A DNA stretch of 64,000 bases. Source: an uncultured Aquimarina sp. (GTDB lineage Bacteria; Bacteroidota; Bacteroidia; Flavobacteriales; Flavobacteriaceae). Location of the stretch: positions 248,001-312,000 of the forward strand of contig CANMKX010000002.1 in NCBI GenBank assembly GCA_947498595.1, read 5' to 3'. Numbering within the stretch: position 1 is the first letter of the stretch; each line of letters starts with the position of its first letter. Shown here one piece after another: positions 60,356 to 64,000 of the stretch. The notes beneath the pieces were generated by a model. That model had not been told where the DNA came from and searched no databases. It worked only from the letters and a program-made list of their open reading frames with translations. A program made the translations under genes and the position numbers.

Positions 60356-62125
60356 ATGACCCAACCTAGGGACTTTTATACACAACAAATATCTTCTTTA
60401 CAATCTCAACTAAAAATCAGTAAACAAAAACTAGCTACTTCTAGTATTTTAAGACTTCTTACATTTTCACTGATAATTGCTGGGCTTTATTTTGGTTACC
60501 CAAATTCACAAATTATAATCGGAAGCATTATTGGTGGTGGAATTTTATTTTTACTTCTCATTTCAAGACATAGTAATCTTAGTTATACTAAAAGAAAAAC
60601 ACAAAAATTGATTGATCTCAATCAATTAGAAATTGATGTTATGGATGGAAAAAAAGATCACTTAGATAGTGGTAAAGAATTTATCGATCCATTACACCCC
60701 TACGGTCAAGATATTGACTTATTTGGAGATCGCTCTTTTTTTCAATATATCAACCGTACAGCAACACAAGCTGGAAAACAAAAACTAGCTGATTTTTTAG
60801 GAAGTAATAACACTAAAAATATTATTGGTAAACAGGAAGCTATAAAAAACCTAGCTACACTAACTACATGGCGACAAGAGTTTAGTGCTATTGCATCATT
60901 AGCAACCACTACAACTTCTATTACTCAAATTCAAAAATGGTTACATAACTATAATCCTTTCACACCTAAATTTGCTCGCTATTTACCTAAAGTAGTTGCT
61001 ACTATATCTATTAGTTTACTTGTGCTTTTATTTTTAGATATGATTCCGTTTAGCCTTATTGTGATGTGGTTATTTATTGGATTAGGTATTACTGGAATAT
61101 ATCTTAAAAAGATCAACGAATTATACAATCATGCGGGGAAAGCCAAAGATACCTTTGAACAATATTACAAATTAATTGAACGTATTGAAGACACTAAATT
61201 CACCGCTCCTTTATTACTTAAAAAACAAAAAGAAATTCTTAATGACACAAAAAAGACTTCTGCTATCTTAAAAGAATTGGCTAGTATCCTCAATGCTTTT
61301 GACCAGCGTAACAACATGATATTTGGTATACTAGGCAATGGATACCTTCTTTGGGATTTTCATCAATGCTATCGCATAGAGCAATGGATAAATGAGAATC
61401 AATCCAAAATAGATACTTGGTTCGAAGTAATTGCATTTTTTGACGCTATTAATTCTTTAGCAAATTTTGCTTTCAATAACTCTGATTATATTTATCCAAC
61501 AATTACAGAAAAAGACGTTTTACTTAAAGCAACACAATTAGGTCACCCAATGCTTGATCCCAAAAAACGTGTTGATAATGATATCTTAATTGATTCTGAG
61601 CAATTTTTTATTATTACAGGAGCTAATATGGCTGGAAAAAGTACTTTTTTACGTACTGTATCTCTACAAATAATCATGTCTAATGCTGGATTACCCATTT
61701 GTGCACAAACATGTGAATACAAGCCAACAAAACTATATACAAGTATGCGTACAGCAGATTCTCTTAGTGATGATGCTTCCTATTTCTTTTCAGAACTCAC
61801 ACAATTAAAACGTATTGTGGATGCACTTAAAAAAGATGAGTATTTTATCATCTTAGACGAAATATTAAAAGGGACAAATAGTAAAGACAAAGCCGAAGGA
61901 TCCCGCAAGTTTGTAGAAAAACTTGTCAAAGCAAACGCCACTGGAATTATTGCTACACACGATTTAAGCCTATGCGAAATTTCTAACGAAATTCCAGTAG
62001 TAAAAAATCGATACTTTGATGCACAAATAATGAACGATGAACTCTATTTTGATTACACTTTCAAAGAAGGAATTTGTCAAAATATGAATGCATCGTTCTT
62101 ACTTAAAAAAATGGAAATTATCTAA
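60356..62125 (+). CDS. MutS-like membrane ATPase
   Basis: 589 residues. Two hydrophobic segments near residues 30-70 and 212-250 precede a MutS-type core and ATPase domain (ITGANMAGKSTFLRTV, Walker A near 421; YFIILDEILKGTNSKDK, Walker B; IIATHDLSLCE). The mismatch-recognition N-terminal domain of MutS is missing, so it is not a mismatch repair protein. Such MutS-related proteins of Bacteroidota are of unknown function. Its 3' end overlaps the AraC gene's 3' end by eight bases. Confidence 0.88.
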   Translation: MTQPRDFYTQQISSLQSQLKISKQKLATSSILRLLTFSLIIAGLYFGYPNSQIIIGSIIGGGILFLLLISRHSNLSYTKRKTQKLIDLNQLEIDVMDGKKDHLDSGKEFIDPLHPYGQDIDLFGDRSFFQYINRTATQAGKQKLADFLGSNNTKNIIGKQEAIKNLATLTTWRQEFSAIASLATTTTSITQIQKWLHNYNPFTPKFARYLPKVVATISISLLVLLFLDMIPFSLIVMWLFIGLGITGIYLKKINELYNHAGKAKDTFEQYYKLIERIEDTKFTAPLLLKKQKEILNDTKKTSAILKELASILNAFDQRNNMIFGILGNGYLLWDFHQCYRIEQWINENQSKIDTWFEVIAFFDAINSLANFAFNNSDYIYPTITEKDVLLKATQLGHPMLDPKKRVDNDILIDSEQFFIITGANMAGKSTFLRTVSLQIIMSNAGLPICAQTCEYKPTKLYTSMRTADSLSDDASYFFSELTQLKRIVDALKKDEYFIILDEILKGTNSKDKAEGSRKFVEKLVKANATGIIATHDLSLCEISNEIPVVKNRYFDAQIMNDELYFDYTFKEGICQNMNASFLLKKMEII

Positions 62126-62969
62126 AAAAGTTACGATACTCTTTAGGTGTTCGTTCTTTAATCTTTTTAAACTTACGATTAAAGTTAGATATATTATTAA
62201 ACCCAGACTTTTCTGCTATTTCTGTAACAGAAAGGTCTTTGTTTTCTTCCAATAATTTACATGCATGTTCTATACGTACTTCACTCAAAAATTGGAAATA
62301 TGTTTTATTAGTACGTTTTTTAAAATATTTACAAAAAGCATTCTGACTCATTGTTGCTACAATCGCTATTGTATCGAGAGTAATATGTTTATTAAAATTC
62401 TCTATAGTATATTCAAATACATTACTCATTCGCTTTCCTTCCACATCTGTATATTTCTTTTCGTATATAAAAGACGAAAGCGAAGTATATTCAATCTTAG
62501 ATAGTTTTTTTAATAACTTAAAGAATAACAAAAAACGATCTATTTTAGAAGAAGTTTGTATTTTCAAAAACAATTCCTTGATTTTATTTTTTGACGAAGT
62601 AATTTTAAAACCTGCTTCAGAGCGTTTAAAAAAACTCCCTAATGTTGACAATTCATCTAATTCAAAAAAATCTTCTCCAAAAGATGACTTTGTAAAAAAT
62701 AAAGATAACATATGTGATTTTGGAGTATCTTCTTCTACAGGATCGCTCTTAAAAACATGCGGAATATTACTTCCGATCACGAACACCTCACCTGCTTTAT
62801 AGTGATTTATTGTATCTCCAACAATTAATGTACCTTCTCCATATAGGATAATACTAATTTGAATTTCTTCATGTTGGTGTAGTTTATCATAAAAAACTCT
62901 TTCATAATCTTCTTGAAAAACCAGGGCATCCCCCTTTGGTTTAGGAATCTTAAAAGGAAGTACTTTCAT
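62118..62969 (-). CDS. AraC-family transcriptional regulator
   Basis: 283 residues. An N-terminal cupin (HQHEEIQISIILYGEGTLIVGDTINHYKAGEVFVIGSNIPHVF) and a C-terminal AraC domain with two helix-turn-helix segments (LDTIAIVATMSQNAFCKYFKKRT; SVTEIAEKSGFNNISNFNRKFKKIKERTPKEYR). It diverges from the DapA-like gene at 63235, with a shared 265-base control region, so it probably regulates that gene. Confidence 0.9.
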   Translation of the reverse strand: MKVLPFKIPKPKGDALVFQEDYERVFYDKLHQHEEIQISIILYGEGTLIVGDTINHYKAGEVFVIGSNIPHVFKSDPVEEDTPKSHMLSLFFTKSSFGEDFFELDELSTLGSFFKRSEAGFKITSSKNKIKELFLKIQTSSKIDRFLLFFKLLKKLSKIEYTSLSSFIYEKKYTDVEGKRMSNVFEYTIENFNKHITLDTIAIVATMSQNAFCKYFKKRTNKTYFQFLSEVRIEHACKLLEENKDLSVTEIAEKSGFNNISNFNRKFKKIKERTPKEYRNFFR

Positions 62970-63197
62970 CTTAATCCGCGCTAAATTTTTATTAAAACTC
63001 TTTTCTATTCTTTTCTTTAAAATTGATTTCTGATACTATTATATCCATTTTATTTTTACTCTAAATATCTGTTTTAAAACCAATTTTGAATTAAATATAC
63101 GCAAATACTACTCATAAAACCTTGTTAATATGATATGCTGGATAATATAATACAGTTAATTGATAATTACTTACCATTAGGTAGATTTCATTTGACT

Positions 63198-63205
63198 TAA
63201 TTTTG
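63198..63205 (+). promoter_or_regulatory. -7 box of the DapA-like gene
   Basis: TAATTTTG matches TAnnTTTG; TTAG at 63177-63180 is the best -33 candidate, 17 nt upstream. Start would be near 63212, 23 nt before the ATG. Confidence 0.45.
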
Positions 63206-63234
63206 GAACAGTTAAAACGAGCAAAGCTATTTTT

Positions 63235-64000
63235 ATGAAAATACAATGGAAAGGCGTAATGCCAGCAGTAACCACAAAATTTACAGACGACGATCAATTA
63301 GATCTAGAAATGTTTGCTGTAAACATTAAAGCACAATTAGAAGCTGGTGTTCATGGAATTATTTTAGGGGGAACTCTAGGAGAAGCTAGTACACTTTCTG
63401 ATGAAGAGAAAAGAACACTAGTACGAGAATCAGTAAAATTAGTTGAAGGAAAGATCCCTGTCATCATTAATATTGCAGAACAAACTACCAAAGGAGCTAT
63501 AGAAGCTGCTCAAAAAGCTAAAGAAGATGGTGCCTCTGGATTAATGATGTTACCTCCTATGAGGTACAATGCAAGCGATAGAGAAACTATTGCTTATTTT
63601 AAATCAGTAGCAGCTAGTACAGATTTACCAATTATGGTATACAACAACCCTGTGGATTATGGAATCGAAGTAACCTTAGAAATGTTTGAAGAACTATTAA
63701 AGGACTGTCCTAATATACAAGCTGTTAAAGAATCAACTCGTGATATTTCAAATGTAACTCGTATCAAAAATCGCTTTGGTAACCGTTTAGCAATTCTTTC
63801 TGGAGTAGACACGCTAGCCCTTGAGAGTCTTTTGATGGGAGCCGATGGATGGGTTGCAGGATTAGTAGACGCCTTTCCGGCAGAAACTGTAGCAATTTAT
63901 ACATTAGCAAAAACGGGTAAAATTGAAGAAGCAAGAGAAATATACCGTTGGTTCTTACCTTTACTAGAATTAGATATTAATGCGCGTTTGGTACAAAACA
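63235..64000 (+). CDS. Dihydrodipicolinate synthase-family aldolase/dehydratase (partial)
   Basis: Class I aldolase-type TIM barrel, 255 codons visible; the 3' end is beyond the window. Pyruvate-binding segment GGTLGEASTLS, tyrosine MVYNNP and Schiff-base lysine AVKESTRD. DapA itself has GTTGES; the GTLGEA here argues against true dihydrodipicolinate synthase and for another member, such as a hydroxyproline-pathway 1-pyrroline-4-hydroxy-2-carboxylate deaminase. ATG at 63235 (MKIQWKGVMPA) is at the conserved N-terminus. Divergent from the AraC regulator. Confidence 0.85.
   Translation, partial: MKIQWKGVMPAVTTKFTDDDQLDLEMFAVNIKAQLEAGVHGIILGGTLGEASTLSDEEKRTLVRESVKLVEGKIPVIINIAEQTTKGAIEAAQKAKEDGASGLMMLPPMRYNASDRETIAYFKSVAASTDLPIMVYNNPVDYGIEVTLEMFEELLKDCPNIQAVKESTRDISNVTRIKNRFGNRLAILSGVDTLALESLLMGADGWVAGLVDAFPAETVAIYTLAKTGKIEEAREIYRWFLPLLELDINARLVQN

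Noticed and set aside
63112..63297. Minus-strand frame over the AraC/DapA control region
   Set aside because: Overlaps the promoter and start of the DapA-like gene, and has no family likeness.
1..64000. Insertion sequences, prophage, CRISPR array or integron
   Set aside because: No transposase, integrase, phage structural gene, or regularly spaced repeat was seen. Repeats found are short dyads and one 18-bp direct repeat.

Overview
The window is a 64 kb piece of an AT-rich chromosome from a member of the Bacteroidota, most likely a marine Flavobacteriaceae (an Aquimarina-like genome would fit, but this is a guess from gene content). The evidence is: promoters of the Bacteroidota type (TTG about 19-23 nt upstream of TAnnTTTG), almost no Shine-Dalgarno sequences, many secreted proteins ending in ...AQ after the signal peptide, a mevalonate pathway, a DnaQ-DnaE fusion polymerase, and family-level hallmarks such as M56/BlaI pairs and DUF547 proteins. 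I see no insertion sequence, prophage or CRISPR array. The dihydrodipicolinate-synthase-family gene at the right edge is cut by the window.

Layout. 1-2317 (minus): the end of a type II secretion/type IV pilus-like operon (assembly ATPase, short prepilin peptidase, GspG-like pseudopilin). 2551-4432: a PAP2 phosphatase and a LacI-family regulator with a clear promoter and an inverted repeat in its leader. 4688-13347 (plus): an arsenosugar biosynthesis cluster: AhpD-like protein, radical SAM ArsS, two DUF2064 transferases around a rhodanese, a purine-nucleoside phosphorylase, ArsM methyltransferase, PiT phosphate transporter, sterol-desaturase-like membrane hydroxylase, DUF547 protein and a family-2 glycosyltransferase. 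13344-19554 (minus): two tandem Omp85-like outer-membrane proteins, a lipoprotein, a GH113-like glycosidase, an outer-membrane beta-barrel and a second DUF547 protein. 19843-27784 (plus): FAD oxidoreductase, polytopic 4Fe-4S protein, MORN-like protein, three glycosyltransferases and an alpha/beta hydrolase; this may be a second half of the arsenosugar/glycolipid system. 27844-32353 (minus): vanadium haloperoxidase, rRNA pseudouridine synthase, threonine/serine dehydratase, nitrilase. 33116-36094 (minus): UbiA prenyltransferase, mevalonate kinase and diphosphomevalonate decarboxylase. 36557-43076: TetR regulator and housekeeping genes (acyl-CoA dehydrogenase, TrmN6, RimM, S16). 43457-50813: lipoprotein, DNA polymerase III alpha, thioredoxin, DUF58 protein. 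50884-51100: tRNA-Asp followed by a run of three abutting hairpins that may be a small RNA. 51738-56817: a BlaI repressor with three operator copies, two M56 membrane peptidases and two TlpA-like thioredoxins. 56874-64000: RuvC, HemW, cyclase, DUF4230, YjbR, MutS-like ATPase, AraC regulator and the partial DapA-like gene.

How the genes work together. In the arsenic cluster ArsM should methylate arsenite to dimethylarsenite, ArsS should attach the 5'-deoxyadenosyl group, the phosphorylase could remove adenine, and the glycosyltransferases and membrane enzymes could build the final sugar or lipid. The first two steps are known for these families; the later order is my inference. In the BlaI cluster, the M56 peptidases are the likely sensors that inactivate BlaI, releasing a repressed operon encoding secreted thioredoxin-like proteins.
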